A stretch of 64,000 nt of DNA from Luteimonas salinisoli (lineage in GTDB: Bacteria; Pseudomonadota; Gammaproteobacteria; Xanthomonadales; Xanthomonadaceae): the NCBI RefSeq assembly GCF_013425525.1, contig NZ_JACCKA010000027.1, positions 1-64,000 on the forward strand, in the 5' to 3' direction. Each line of letters begins with the position of its first letter. Positions within the stretch are counted from its first letter, which is position 1. Of this stretch, positions 46,674 through 55,384 are shown piece after piece. The notes below the pieces were generated by a model. That model had not been told where the DNA came from and searched no databases. It saw only the letters and a list, made by a program, of their open reading frames with translations. The translations under genes were made by a program, and so were the position numbers.

Positions 46674-46948
46674 GCGCCCCGGCGACCGTCGAGACGACCC
46701 AGTCGCAGTCGAGCCACCGCCGCAAATGGAGGTGGATCGCCCTTGCCGGCGCCGCGTGCCTGCTCTCGTGGGTGGCGCTGGCGGTGGGCATCGCGCTCGG
46801 CGTTGGCACCGCGGCGATGTTCGTCCTGGCCACCTTGGCCGCCGTGACCACCGAAGGCACGGTCTGGCTGGCGGCCTTGCTGCTCGGGGTTAGCGTGTAC
46901 CAGGCGCGCCGGCGGCTGTGGGAGACGCTGCGCTCCCGCCTGCGTTGA
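46670..46948 (+). CDS. Small two-helix membrane protein
   Basis: 92 residues, starting in an ATGA overlap with the NTF2-like gene. An N-terminal polar region (SQSSHRRKWR) is followed by two membrane helices (IALAGAACLLSWVALAVGIALGVG and MFVLATLAAVTTEGTVWLAALLLGV) and a basic tail. Function unknown; last gene of the operon before a strong terminator. Confidence 0.75.
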   Translation: MSAPATVETTQSQSSHRRKWRWIALAGAACLLSWVALAVGIALGVGTAAMFVLATLAAVTTEGTVWLAALLLGVSVYQARRRLWETLRSRLR

Positions 46949-46981
46949 GGCGAATCGAGCACCTCCGCCGCGTTGCCGATG

Positions 46982-47013
46982 TCCCCGGCCTCACCGGCCG
47001 GGGATGCGGTTTT
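46982..47013 (+). terminator. Rho-independent terminator of the amidohydrolase operon
   Basis: A 9-bp perfect stem, TCCCCGGCC (46982-46990) and GGCCGGGGA (46996-47004) around a TCACC loop, is followed by TGCGGTTTT. It lies 34 nt after the last stop codon of the operon. Confidence 0.8.
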
Positions 47014-47051
47014 CAGCGGTCTCTCGAAACCTTGTGGAGTCGGCCTTCCGT

Positions 47052-47576
47052 CTACCTCATGGATACGATTGGCGGTTCGGCGAAATGCTCGACGAGGTTG
47101 GCCAGGCAGACGTTCATGTAGCCCTTCCATTGGCTCTTCACGAACAGGGTCAGCGGTAGCCTGGCGAAGCGGTTCTTCGCCTGGAAGGTATAGGTCCACT
47201 TGACCTTCGTCCCACCGTCGGCCGGTTCGAACCAGAACTGCCCGCGCGCTTCGCTCATCAGATGCTTCAGCGCGAAGCTCGGCTCGCTTACCCGATAAGC
47301 GAAGTAGGCAGGCCGATCGTAGTGCGTCAGTCCCTCGTTCACGGTGCTGCCATCGGCCAGGTGAACGACACGGTGGGAACCGGGGCGATCCCACGGTCCC
47401 GAGACCGCGGAGGTGGACGCGACGCCAGGGACCATGCCGTAGCCGGTCAGGATCCTGGGCAGCACGTCTTCGGCTGCGACGAAGTCGAAGACATCGTGGA
47501 TGTCGCGTGGGATGAAGACTTCTCGCGTCACCGCGACGTTCAGCCGGTCCGCCCGGTGCAGATCGAGAGCGTTCAT
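47052..47576 (-). CDS. SRPBCC (START-like) family protein
   Basis: 174 residues, start ATG 47576. Hallmarks of the ligand-binding helix-grip fold: VAVTREVFIPRDIHDVFDFVAAEDVLPRIL at the start, strands GSHRVVHLADGSTVNEGLTHYDRPAYFAYRV and GQFWFEPADGGTKVKWTYTFQAKNRFARLPL, and a long C-terminal helix (KSQWKGYMNVCLANLVEHF). Members bind lipids or polyketides. No ligand can be inferred. Confidence 0.85.
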   Translation of the reverse strand: MNALDLHRADRLNVAVTREVFIPRDIHDVFDFVAAEDVLPRILTGYGMVPGVASTSAVSGPWDRPGSHRVVHLADGSTVNEGLTHYDRPAYFAYRVSEPSFALKHLMSEARGQFWFEPADGGTKVKWTYTFQAKNRFARLPLTLFVKSQWKGYMNVCLANLVEHFAEPPIVSMR

Positions 47577-47720
47577 GGGCAATTCTCCAGAAGGATGTGC
47601 TCGCCGGCAGCCCCTCCTCGCGGAAGCGCACTGTCGGAATTGATGGACCGCCTCGCCCGAGGCGCAGGACGAAACCCTGAGCGGGTTTGCGGCGCCCTGC
47701 GCCATCAGACCGGCCGCGCG

Positions 47721-48473
47721 CTACGCGAGGAACGGGTTGAGCGCCGCCAGCGTCTCGTCGAAGCGGCCCTCGGCCTCGGCATTGCGCATGAAGTCGACGC
47801 CCTCCACCAGGATCTCGCGCGGCGTGGGCGTCTGCTGGAAGCGCGCGATGACCTGGTCGGCGAACGTCTCGAGCGGCATGAAGCGCTCGTTGGTCTTCTG
47901 GCCGGGGGTCAGGTCCGTCTGCACGGCTGGCGGCACCAGCTCGATCACCTCGACCCTGCCCTTCAGGGCCGCACGGAGCGACTCGGTGTAGCTGTGGATG
48001 GCGGCCTTGGTCGCCGAATAGGTCGGGGCGATCACCAGCGGCACGAAGGCCAGACCCGAGCTGACATTGACGATGACCGCATCGGGCGTGCGGGCCAGAT
48101 GCCCGATCAGCGCGTTGGTCACTCGGATGGGGCCGAGCAGGTTGGTGGTGATGGAGGCCTCCGCGTCGCTCAGGTCACGGAACCTGTCGGGCGGCCCTTC
48201 AATGCGCATGATGCCGGCGCTGTTGAACAGCACGTTGACCGATGGATGCTCGGCGACGAGCTTCTCGGCGAACGCTGCGACGCTGGCGGCGTCGTCCATG
48301 TCGAACGTCAGTGCATGGATGTTCGGCCGGTCGCCGATCGCCTCGACCAGGGGCTGCATTCGCCGGCCGGCGATGATCACGGTGTTGCCCAGATCGTGGA
48401 AGCGATGCGCGAGCGCCCTGCCGATCCCGGTGCCGCCGCCGGTGATGAGGATGGTGTTGCCTGTGGTCTTCAT
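47721..48473 (-). CDS. Short-chain dehydrogenase/reductase (DltE-like)
   Basis: 250 residues, typical SDR length. The cofactor motif TGGGTGIG (11-18) with RR after strand 2 suggests NADP(H); NSAG, the catalytic Ser in VNVSSGLAF and YSATK (Tyr/Lys) are intact. C-terminal region ERFMPLETFADQVIARFQQTPTPREILVEGVDFMRNAEA matches the DltE-like subgroup. Substrate unknown. It is in the same orientation as the neighbouring reductases. Confidence 0.9.
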   Translation of the reverse strand: MKTTGNTILITGGGTGIGRALAHRFHDLGNTVIIAGRRMQPLVEAIGDRPNIHALTFDMDDAASVAAFAEKLVAEHPSVNVLFNSAGIMRIEGPPDRFRDLSDAEASITTNLLGPIRVTNALIGHLARTPDAVIVNVSSGLAFVPLVIAPTYSATKAAIHSYTESLRAALKGRVEVIELVPPAVQTDLTPGQKTNERFMPLETFADQVIARFQQTPTPREILVEGVDFMRNAEAEGRFDETLAALNPFLA

Positions 48474-48630
48474 GTGGGAGGTTCCTTCAGGTGGGCGACT
48501 GAGCGAGCCAGGCTCGCGTCAGCCGCTATCGATGAGATGTCCGGCGAAGACCGTGCTTTGCCGGAACTTTGGGGAGTGGCTCGTCGCGGATGGCGCTGCG
48601 GCTGGGACGCCGCCGTATGCGGTCGACGGA

Positions 48631-49698
48631 TCAGCCGCCAGCGAGAACGGGATAGTCGGTGTAGCCTTCGGCGCCGCCACCGGCGTAGAACAGGGGAACC
48701 CGCGGCGGGTTCAACGGCGCGCTCGCCTTGAGGCGTGCCACCAGGTCCGGGTTGGCGAGCGCCATGGTGCCCAGGGCTTCTATGTCGGCGGCGCCTGTTT
48801 CGACATCAGCCCCGACCTGCTCGCGCGTGCGGCCCGGGCGGTTGACGATCAGCACGCCGCCGAAGGCGCGGCGGATGTCCGCCAGGAGCGCTTCGTTACC
48901 GATATGCAGGACGTGCAGATAGGCGATGCCGATCTTGTCGAACTCCGCAGCGAGGTGGCGGTAGAGATCGTCGTTCTCGTTGCCTTCGACGATGCCGCCC
49001 GTCGCGAGCCCGGGAGACAGGCGGATCGCGGTCTTCCCGGCACCGATCGCAGCGGCGACCGCCTGTACGACCTCGAGTGCGAACCGCGCCCGGTTCTCGA
49101 GCGAACCGCCGTACTCGTCGCTGCGCGCGTTGGCGTTCGGCGCGAGGAACTGGTGCACCAGATAGCCGTTGGCGCCGTGGATCTCCACGCCGTCCGCACC
49201 CGCTTCGATCGCACGCGCGGCGCCGTGGGCGAAGTCGGCAATGGTCTGCCGGACTTCGGCGGTCGTCAGCGCGCGGGGTTCGGGCACCGGCAGCATGCCC
49301 TGGGGCGTGAACATGTTCTCGCCGGGGGCGATCGCCGACGGCGCGACCGGCTGGCGATGATGCGCCGTGTTGTCCGGATGGGACCTGCGGCCGACGTGCA
49401 TGAGCTGGATGAAGAGTCGGCCGCCGGCCTCGTGGACCGCGTCGGCCACCTTGCTCCATCCGGCCACGTGTTCGTCGGTGTAGATGCCTGGCGTGTTGAG
49501 ATAGCCCTGCCCGTCTTCGGACGGCTGGGTGCCTTCGGTGACCAGCAGGCCCATGGTCGCGCGCTGTGCGTAGTACTCGGCCGCCAGCTCGCCGGGCGTG
49601 CCGTCGGGCTTGGCCCGGCTGCGGGTCATCGGCGCCATGGCGAGGCGGTGCGGCAGTCGCAGGTTGCCGACCTCGATCGGGGACCAAACGTCGGTCAT
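48631..49698 (-). CDS. Old Yellow Enzyme-family alkene reductase (NemA-like)
   Basis: 355 residues, FMN-dependent ene-reductase barrel. Visible motifs are RLAMAPMTRSRA, TEGTQPSEDGQGY, LFIQLMHVGRRSHP, DGVEIHGANGYLVHQFL (His/Asn substrate pair reads HGAN, followed by the conserved tyrosine region), RSDEYGGSLENRARF, RLSPG, and FGGVLIVNRPG. Such enzymes reduce alpha,beta-unsaturated carbonyls or nitro compounds with NADPH. Start ATG 49698. Confidence 0.94.
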   Translation of the reverse strand: MTDVWSPIEVGNLRLPHRLAMAPMTRSRAKPDGTPGELAAEYYAQRATMGLLVTEGTQPSEDGQGYLNTPGIYTDEHVAGWSKVADAVHEAGGRLFIQLMHVGRRSHPDNTAHHRQPVAPSAIAPGENMFTPQGMLPVPEPRALTTAEVRQTIADFAHGAARAIEAGADGVEIHGANGYLVHQFLAPNANARSDEYGGSLENRARFALEVVQAVAAAIGAGKTAIRLSPGLATGGIVEGNENDDLYRHLAAEFDKIGIAYLHVLHIGNEALLADIRRAFGGVLIVNRPGRTREQVGADVETGAADIEALGTMALANPDLVARLKASAPLNPPRVPLFYAGGGAEGYTDYPVLAGG

Positions 49699-49738
49699 GT
49701 CGTTTCTCCTTGTAGTTGGACGATGAGAGGGGGGAGGA

Positions 49739-50215
49739 TCACAGCCTGCCCGCGGCAAGCAGCTCGCGGGTGCGTGCCAGCGTCGACAGCAGCGCGGACT
49801 TGTAGCCCCTGTCCTCGCTGTCGAACTGCTGCTGTTCGGCCCGTTCCTCGGGGCCGCCCGGCACCTTGCCGCGCAGTCCGAGGTAGCAGTAGAAGCGCAG
49901 GTGGAGCTCGCCGTGCCGGTCCTCGAAGAGTTCGTTGACGATGGCGCCCTCGCGCGGCCCGGTGGCCTGGAAGAAGGTGACCTTGCTCTGCGGCTCGAGG
50001 GTGATGATCTCGCGCAGATCGGCGCCGGCGATCGTGGCTTCGCGCACGAAGTGGGTGGCGCTCTCCTCCACCACGTCGCAGCGGGTGCAGAGGCCGGGCG
50101 GGAGGAACAGGCGCGCATCGCGCGCCTTCAGCTCGAGGCCCTTCCAGACCTGCTCGCGGGTGAGCGGGGTTGCGCCGTCCGGGTTCACCGGAACGGTGGC
50201 GGTCGAATAGATCAT
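49739..50215 (-). CDS. DUF1857 / AtaL-like SRPBCC protein
   Basis: 158 residues, start ATG 50215. Sequence pattern VPVNPDGATPLTREQVWKGLELKARDARLFLPPGLCTRCDVVEE and TFFQATGPREGAIVNELFED matches the AtaL-like DUF1857 family, a START-fold group. Function is unestablished. It sits between the ene-reductase and the NmrA-like gene on the same strand, suggesting one operon. Confidence 0.83.
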   Translation of the reverse strand: MIYSTATVPVNPDGATPLTREQVWKGLELKARDARLFLPPGLCTRCDVVEESATHFVREATIAGADLREIITLEPQSKVTFFQATGPREGAIVNELFEDRHGELHLRFYCYLGLRGKVPGGPEERAEQQQFDSEDRGYKSALLSTLARTRELLAAGRL

Positions 50216-50252
50216 GTCGAACTCCTTGTCTGCAGAAGACGCCGCGCGACGC

Positions 50253-51122
50253 TCAGGCCGCCGCGGCGAGCTCGGAAGCGAAGGCGCGGTAGCTGCGCAG
50301 CGGACGGCCCAGCAGCGTGGTGAGCCGCTCGACGTCGCCCGCCTCGGGGCGCATGCCATCGGTGAGGAACCGCTCGCTCATCAGGCGCATGTCGTAGGCC
50401 ATCCAGGCCGGCATGAACTGGCGGAGGTTCTGCTCGAAGGCCGCCGGATCGTCGCCGCCGTAGGCGATGGGCCGGCCGAGCACGTCGGACCAGATCGCCG
50501 TGACGTCGGCACTGGTCAGGGTGTCGGGGCCCACGACATTGATGACTTCGGTCGGCAGCGGCGTCGGTGAGGCCTCGCGGCGGAGCAGCTCGAGCGCGGC
50601 GATCTCGCCGATGTCGCTCGCGGCCACCATCGCCAGGCCCTTGCTGCCAATGGGCATGGGATACACCCCGTGCTGGAACACCACGTCCTTGACCGTCAGG
50701 TCGTTGTCGATGAAGTAGGCCGGGCGCAGGATGGTCGCGTTGAAGCCCATCTGCTCGATCATCCGCTCGACGCCGAACTTGCCCGCGAAGTGCGGCACGT
50801 TCAGGTAGACGTCGCTGTGGATCACCGACAGGTAGACGATGCGCTCGACGCCCGCCTCGCGCGCCAGGTTCAGGGCGATCAGCGCCTGGGTGAATTCGTC
50901 CGGCACCACGGCGTTGAGGAGGAACAGCGTGGACACGCCGTCGAAGGCCTTGCGCATGGCGTCGACGTCGAGGAAGTCGCCCTGGACCACGGACACGCCT
51001 GCGGGGAAGTCGGCCTTGGCCGGGTCGCGGACGAGGGCGCGCACATCGGCGCCGCGCTGGGTCAACTGCTCTACGACGTGGCGGCCGATGGTGCCGGTGG
51101 CGCCGGTTACGAGGATGGTCAT
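50253..51122 (-). CDS. NmrA-like NAD(P)-binding oxidoreductase
   Basis: 289 residues from the ATG at 51122 (earlier in-frame codons lie in the divergent promoter). Rossmann motif LVTGATGTIGRHVVEQL at the N-terminus, VRALVRDPAKADFPAGVSVVQGDFLD, and an atypical SDR active region without YxxxK. The family includes quinone oxidoreductase QOR2-like enzymes and redox sensors. It is divergent from a LysR regulator 98 bp away, which probably controls it. Confidence 0.88.
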   Translation of the reverse strand: MTILVTGATGTIGRHVVEQLTQRGADVRALVRDPAKADFPAGVSVVQGDFLDVDAMRKAFDGVSTLFLLNAVVPDEFTQALIALNLAREAGVERIVYLSVIHSDVYLNVPHFAGKFGVERMIEQMGFNATILRPAYFIDNDLTVKDVVFQHGVYPMPIGSKGLAMVAASDIGEIAALELLRREASPTPLPTEVINVVGPDTLTSADVTAIWSDVLGRPIAYGGDDPAAFEQNLRQFMPAWMAYDMRLMSERFLTDGMRPEAGDVERLTTLLGRPLRSYRAFASELAAAA

Positions 51123-51220
51123 GGGACTGCTCCGGGTGGGTTGGGAGGCCACATGGTTGTTGATCCACAGACGGGCCGATAGCCCATATACTTGGACCAC
51201 ATGTCTCACTGGTGGAACAC

Positions 51221-52111
51221 ATGGACCTGCTGGCTCTGGCCGACTTCAACCTGGTGGCGCGGCATGGGGGGTTCGGCCGGGCCGCGCGGGCGGCGGAACG
51301 CCCCAAGGCCACCCTGTCGCGGCGGGTGGCGGACCTGGAGGCGGGCCTGGGGGTGCGCCTGTTCGAGCGGGGCTCCCACGCCCTCAAGCTGACCCAGGAG
51401 GGGCGCGCCCTGTTCGAGCGGACCGAATCCCTGCTCACCGAACTGGGCGAGGCGACCAGCGCGATCGCCTCGGGCGGCCAGACCCCACGCGGCAAGCTGC
51501 GCATCAGCGCGCCGCTGCTGTTCTCCCAGATCGCGCTGGGCAAACTGTCGGCCCAGTTCGCGCTGCGTTACCCGGAGGTGCGCCTGGAGATCACCACCGA
51601 GGACCGGGCGGTCGACATGGTGGAAGAGGGCTACGACCTGGTGATCCGGGTCAATCCCGATCCCAACGAACACTTGATCGGGCGCATCCTGCTCCACGAC
51701 CGCCTGGTGGCGGTGGCCAGCCCTGCGTTGCAACGGCCGGTGGAAGATGCACCGGTCCCCGCGGTCGTGCGCGCGTCGAGCACTCAGTTGGCCTGGGCAT
51801 TGGCGACCCAGGAAGGCGACGTGCGGGTCCAGATCGATCCGATCCTGCGCCTGGCATCGATGATCATGATTCGCGATGCGGTGCGTACCGGAATCGGGGC
51901 TGCCGTACTTCCGCTATCGCTCGTGGCCGGCGACCTGCGCTCAGGCGTGCTCACGCAATGGGGCGATGTGAAAGGGCGCCCGATCGAGATCTGGGCGCTC
52001 TACCCGTCCCGGCGCCTGCTGAGTATCCGGGTGTCGGCTTTCCTGGAGTTCCTGAAGGAAGCCTTCCCGCTCGGCGTGCCCGAAGAGCTCTCCGCCTACA
52101 TCGAAGGCTAG
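51221..52111 (+). CDS. LysR-family transcriptional regulator
   Basis: 296 residues. The ATG at 51221 follows TGGTGGA by 5 nt and is preferred over a GTG at 51212. N-terminal winged helix (FNLVARHGGFGRAARAAERPKATLSRRVADLEAGLGVRLFERG), then a substrate-binding domain (GKLRISAPLLFSQIALGKLSAQFALRYPEVRLEITTEDRAVDMVEEGYDLVIRV) of the AaeR/DmlR-like group. GGACCAC and GTGGAAC half-sites lie around the start and could be an autoregulatory site. It is divergent from the reductase genes. Confidence 0.92.
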   Translation: MDLLALADFNLVARHGGFGRAARAAERPKATLSRRVADLEAGLGVRLFERGSHALKLTQEGRALFERTESLLTELGEATSAIASGGQTPRGKLRISAPLLFSQIALGKLSAQFALRYPEVRLEITTEDRAVDMVEEGYDLVIRVNPDPNEHLIGRILLHDRLVAVASPALQRPVEDAPVPAVVRASSTQLAWALATQEGDVRVQIDPILRLASMIMIRDAVRTGIGAAVLPLSLVAGDLRSGVLTQWGDVKGRPIEIWALYPSRRLLSIRVSAFLEFLKEAFPLGVPEELSAYIEG

Positions 52112-52169
52112 TTGGCGGGCACGTTCAAGGTAGGCAACTCGGCGTTTGCTTCCGGCCGGTAGCGGTCGC

Positions 52170-54251
52170 TCAGCAACTTCTCGGGTCCAGCTCGCTCTCT
52201 CGAGCAACGCCTCTCAATAGCAGAACGAGGCCCGCCAGGCGCGTAGGCAGCCGGTTGCGATCGCTTCCACGAATGTCGTCGATGACCCCTTGCAGCTCCG
52301 CACTGGCGCGGCACAAGCCAGCCTGTCGCAGGGCGTCGACTTGCGCCAAGCCACGCGTCATCGCGCCAGCCCCCTGATGCCTCAATCCTTGTCGAAGCCA
52401 AGACACCAGCAAGTCGAGGGTTGCTTGGACCACGGCACCCAATGGCGATGGCGAGGCATCAGCCTCGCGCGATGGCAGGGACTGCTTCGCGACCTGTTCC
52501 GCATCCAGCACCACCGCGCGCTGTTCCGTCAATATGGAAAGCGGCTGCATGCGCAACCGACCGGCTTCCACCGTCGCTATTCCAGCTACCGCCATCGGCA
52601 CGCCCCACTCTTTCCCCAGGACGCGCGCGAAGGCGTCGACTGCACATGAAGCAGCCGCCCGGTGTTGGAGTGAAAGTCGAACGACGTCCTCGTCCGAGGC
52701 CGGACCCTGTGTTGCGCTCAGCACCTGCGCATGCAGGGTCTGCGTCGCAGCGTCCCAGCCCCACTCCAGCACGCGCGCGATCGGCAGGACGTGCAGATGC
52801 TCGATTGCTTGCTTCGGGCGCACGAAATCCGGATGTGCGTCCATCAGACAGGACACCAGTGCACGGCCGCTGGGTTGGCGCAACGGCGCGCCCAGCGTGT
52901 CCCACGACCGGGCGGACAGGGGCAGTACGGAGGTCTCGCTGGCCCTCGCAACGATCTCGATCACCCCGTTGGCGCGGCGTCGCGCGCCCTTTGTCACGAT
53001 CTGCCCGCATGCAAGCTGGCGCACTGACTGACCGGCCACGCGACGTGCCATCTGCGCACCGGCAGATTTCCCCGGGGAGATGGCCCAGCTGCGTTCGAGC
53101 ACGGTCACCGCCTGCGTGTCCGGATCGGCAAAGGCGATGCGCACGCCTTCGATCTGCTCGCCCTGCCAGCATTCGGCGCCCAGCGACACCAGCCTCAGAT
53201 GGTCCAGCGCCACTTCGCCCTTGATTCCAACGCCGAGAATCTGCGTGGTCGGCAGCGTGGTGGTCGCGCCGGAGATGGCGAGCAGCTCAGCGCGCCGGGC
53301 AGCGAACAGGCGTGCGGGCAATTCGGCCAAGGCGGCGAGCAGGCGCATCGGATCGAAACCACTGGAACGCGCATGCTGTGTCGTGAGCAATTGGCGGACT
53401 TCGTCGAGCGCTTCCACCACCCAGCACCATCCAGCCGCTACACAGCGGTTCCGGAACGCTTCAAAACGGGCTTCCAGCGCCATCGGCGGCTGGCTGGATC
53501 CATCCAGCCACAACTGGAGCAGCACAGCATCGAGATCCGGAGCCGGCGATTCTGCCTGCGGGTCGAACCAGCTTCGCCGTTCCTTGTCCGCGCGGGTGGG
53601 CGCAACCAGCTCTACGACCTGGCTCTGGCCGGGCTGCAGCGCACGGGCCTGCCGGAACGCCCAGACGGCCAGCACCACGTGCTCGCAGCCGCTGCCCTTC
53701 TTGCAGTCGCAACGGGCGTGCATGAGGTTGCTGCGAGAAAAGAATCGCACGCTGCACATCGGCAGGCTCGCGGCGGGGACCGGTGCGTCGGCGTGCCACG
53801 CGGTCACGCGAACGGCGGGCTGCGCCGAAGCGAGCCGCAAGGCCATTTCCAGCGTGGCCGCGGGCAGTGCCGCGAGTTCGGCATCGTCGAAACGAGCCGG
53901 ACTCCATTCGGTGGAATCCGGGGGAGGCGCTTCGGGCTGCTTGTCGACGGCATGAGCCGCGGCGGTATCGGCCGCCCATCTCTGGTAGGCCAGCACCAGC
54001 GTTACGCGATGGCGGCACAGGCCACTGGCCGGGCAGCTGCACGCAGCCTCGCGCAACGAGCGACCAGGCGGCAATGTCGCGCACTGTCCATCGCTGTAGC
54101 GCGCACGAACCGTGCCGTCGGGTTCCTCTTCGATCTGCGGCAACGCCCCTGCCGCGATGTCCCTCAACGCGCGCTTGACGAAGCCGGGATTGGCCAATGC
54201 CATCAACGCCTCGGGCGTGAGCTCGAGCAGGTCGAGACGGAGGGGCTTCAT
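52170..54251 (-). CDS. Double SWIM-zinc-finger protein of the MoxR-VWA operon
   Basis: 693 residues; the ATG at 54251 lies 8 nt after the VWA stop. Two SWIM fingers are visible: CSCPASGLCRH (Cys71, Cys73, Cys79, His81) and CDCKKGSGCEH (Cys181, Cys183, Cys189, His191). SWIM domains bind DNA or protein. The rest is largely helical with scattered beta strands and has no catalytic motif I recognise. It is the last gene of a five-gene operon, with its stop 58 bp from the convergent LysR stop. Confidence 0.85.
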   Translation of the reverse strand: MKPLRLDLLELTPEALMALANPGFVKRALRDIAAGALPQIEEEPDGTVRARYSDGQCATLPPGRSLREAACSCPASGLCRHRVTLVLAYQRWAADTAAAHAVDKQPEAPPPDSTEWSPARFDDAELAALPAATLEMALRLASAQPAVRVTAWHADAPVPAASLPMCSVRFFSRSNLMHARCDCKKGSGCEHVVLAVWAFRQARALQPGQSQVVELVAPTRADKERRSWFDPQAESPAPDLDAVLLQLWLDGSSQPPMALEARFEAFRNRCVAAGWCWVVEALDEVRQLLTTQHARSSGFDPMRLLAALAELPARLFAARRAELLAISGATTTLPTTQILGVGIKGEVALDHLRLVSLGAECWQGEQIEGVRIAFADPDTQAVTVLERSWAISPGKSAGAQMARRVAGQSVRQLACGQIVTKGARRRANGVIEIVARASETSVLPLSARSWDTLGAPLRQPSGRALVSCLMDAHPDFVRPKQAIEHLHVLPIARVLEWGWDAATQTLHAQVLSATQGPASDEDVVRLSLQHRAAASCAVDAFARVLGKEWGVPMAVAGIATVEAGRLRMQPLSILTEQRAVVLDAEQVAKQSLPSREADASPSPLGAVVQATLDLLVSWLRQGLRHQGAGAMTRGLAQVDALRQAGLCRASAELQGVIDDIRGSDRNRLPTRLAGLVLLLRGVARESELDPRSC

Positions 54252-54259
54252 CGACACGC

Positions 54260-55384
54260 TCAGCCCCGCACCTTTTCCGCCAGCCATGCGGCCAGCTCGC
54301 CCGGCGTCATCGCAGCAACGTGCATCCCTTCCCGGACCAGACGCGCCGCCATGGCGCGGTCGTAGTTCGGAGACGCGTTCGAATCCAGCGCTGCGAGCCC
54401 CAAGACCTTCACGCCAGCCTGCACCAGGGACTTCACCCGCCGCACGAGCTCGTAATCGCTGCCGCCCTCGTAAAAGTCGCTGACCAGCACGATGATGCTG
54501 CGCGTCGGATTCGCGACCAGGCCTTGTGCATAGGCGACCGCGCTCGCGATATCGGTGCCGCCACCGAGCTGTACTTTCATCAGCAGCTCGACCGGGTCGG
54601 AAACATCGGCCGTCAAGTCCACCACCTGCGTATCGAACGCGACCAGGCGCGTGCGCATGCCGGGCAGGTTCCACAAGCAGGCCGCCATCACGGCCGAATG
54701 GATCACCGAATCCACCATCGAGCCGCTCTGGTCGATCAGCAGGATGATGTCCCATCGTTCGGTGTGGCGCTTGGTGCGACTGAGGAACACCGGCCGCTCG
54801 ACGAACAACTTGCGGCGTTGCGGATCCCAACGGTGCAGGTTGCCACCCAGCGTGCGGCGGAAATCGAAGTTGCGCGCGATCTTCAGTAGCGAGCGGCGAC
54901 GGCGGTCGCGGCTTCCCGCGAAGGCCTGCCGCACCTCCGTGGCGAGTTTCTCCATGATCCGTCGCACCACTTCGGCGACCAGGCGTCGCGCCGCGGCCAG
55001 CACCTGCGGCTTCATCAGGTGCTTGGTGTGCAACACGGCGCGCAACAGGGACTCGGACGGCTCGATGCGTTCGAGCACTTCGAGACTCGTCACGACTTCA
55101 TCGATCCCGAAGCGCTCGACTGCATCGCGCTCCAGGCGCTCAATGACCTCTTGCGGGAACAAAGTGTGTACGTCGTTGATCCAATCCGGCGTGCTCAGCT
55201 GCGAGTCGCCCAGGCCCGCACTGCGCTCGCCGCGCCGCACGCGATCCGGGTCGCGGCCATACAGCCATTCCAGTGCGGCATCGGCGGCCAGGGCATCGCC
55301 CTGCAATCCCCCCAGGGCGGGATCAGCAGCCTCGCCCAGCAGGAGGCGCCAGCGCATCAACGGTGCGGGAACGGCCAGGCTCAT
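54260..55384 (-). CDS. VWA-domain protein, partner of MoxR
   Basis: 374 residues; start at 55384 set by the ATGA overlap with DUF5682. The N-terminal 200 residues are helical (WINDVHTLFPQEVIERLERDAVERFGIDEVV, RRLVAEVVRRIMEKL). The C-terminal VWA domain has a complete MIDAS: DQSGSM (Asp218, Ser220, Ser222), GGGTDI, and SDFYEGG. MoxR AAA+ ATPases commonly act with VWA proteins as metal-dependent chaperones or complex-remodelling machines. Confidence 0.9.
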   Translation of the reverse strand: MSLAVPAPLMRWRLLLGEAADPALGGLQGDALAADAALEWLYGRDPDRVRRGERSAGLGDSQLSTPDWINDVHTLFPQEVIERLERDAVERFGIDEVVTSLEVLERIEPSESLLRAVLHTKHLMKPQVLAAARRLVAEVVRRIMEKLATEVRQAFAGSRDRRRRSLLKIARNFDFRRTLGGNLHRWDPQRRKLFVERPVFLSRTKRHTERWDIILLIDQSGSMVDSVIHSAVMAACLWNLPGMRTRLVAFDTQVVDLTADVSDPVELLMKVQLGGGTDIASAVAYAQGLVANPTRSIIVLVSDFYEGGSDYELVRRVKSLVQAGVKVLGLAALDSNASPNYDRAMAARLVREGMHVAAMTPGELAAWLAEKVRG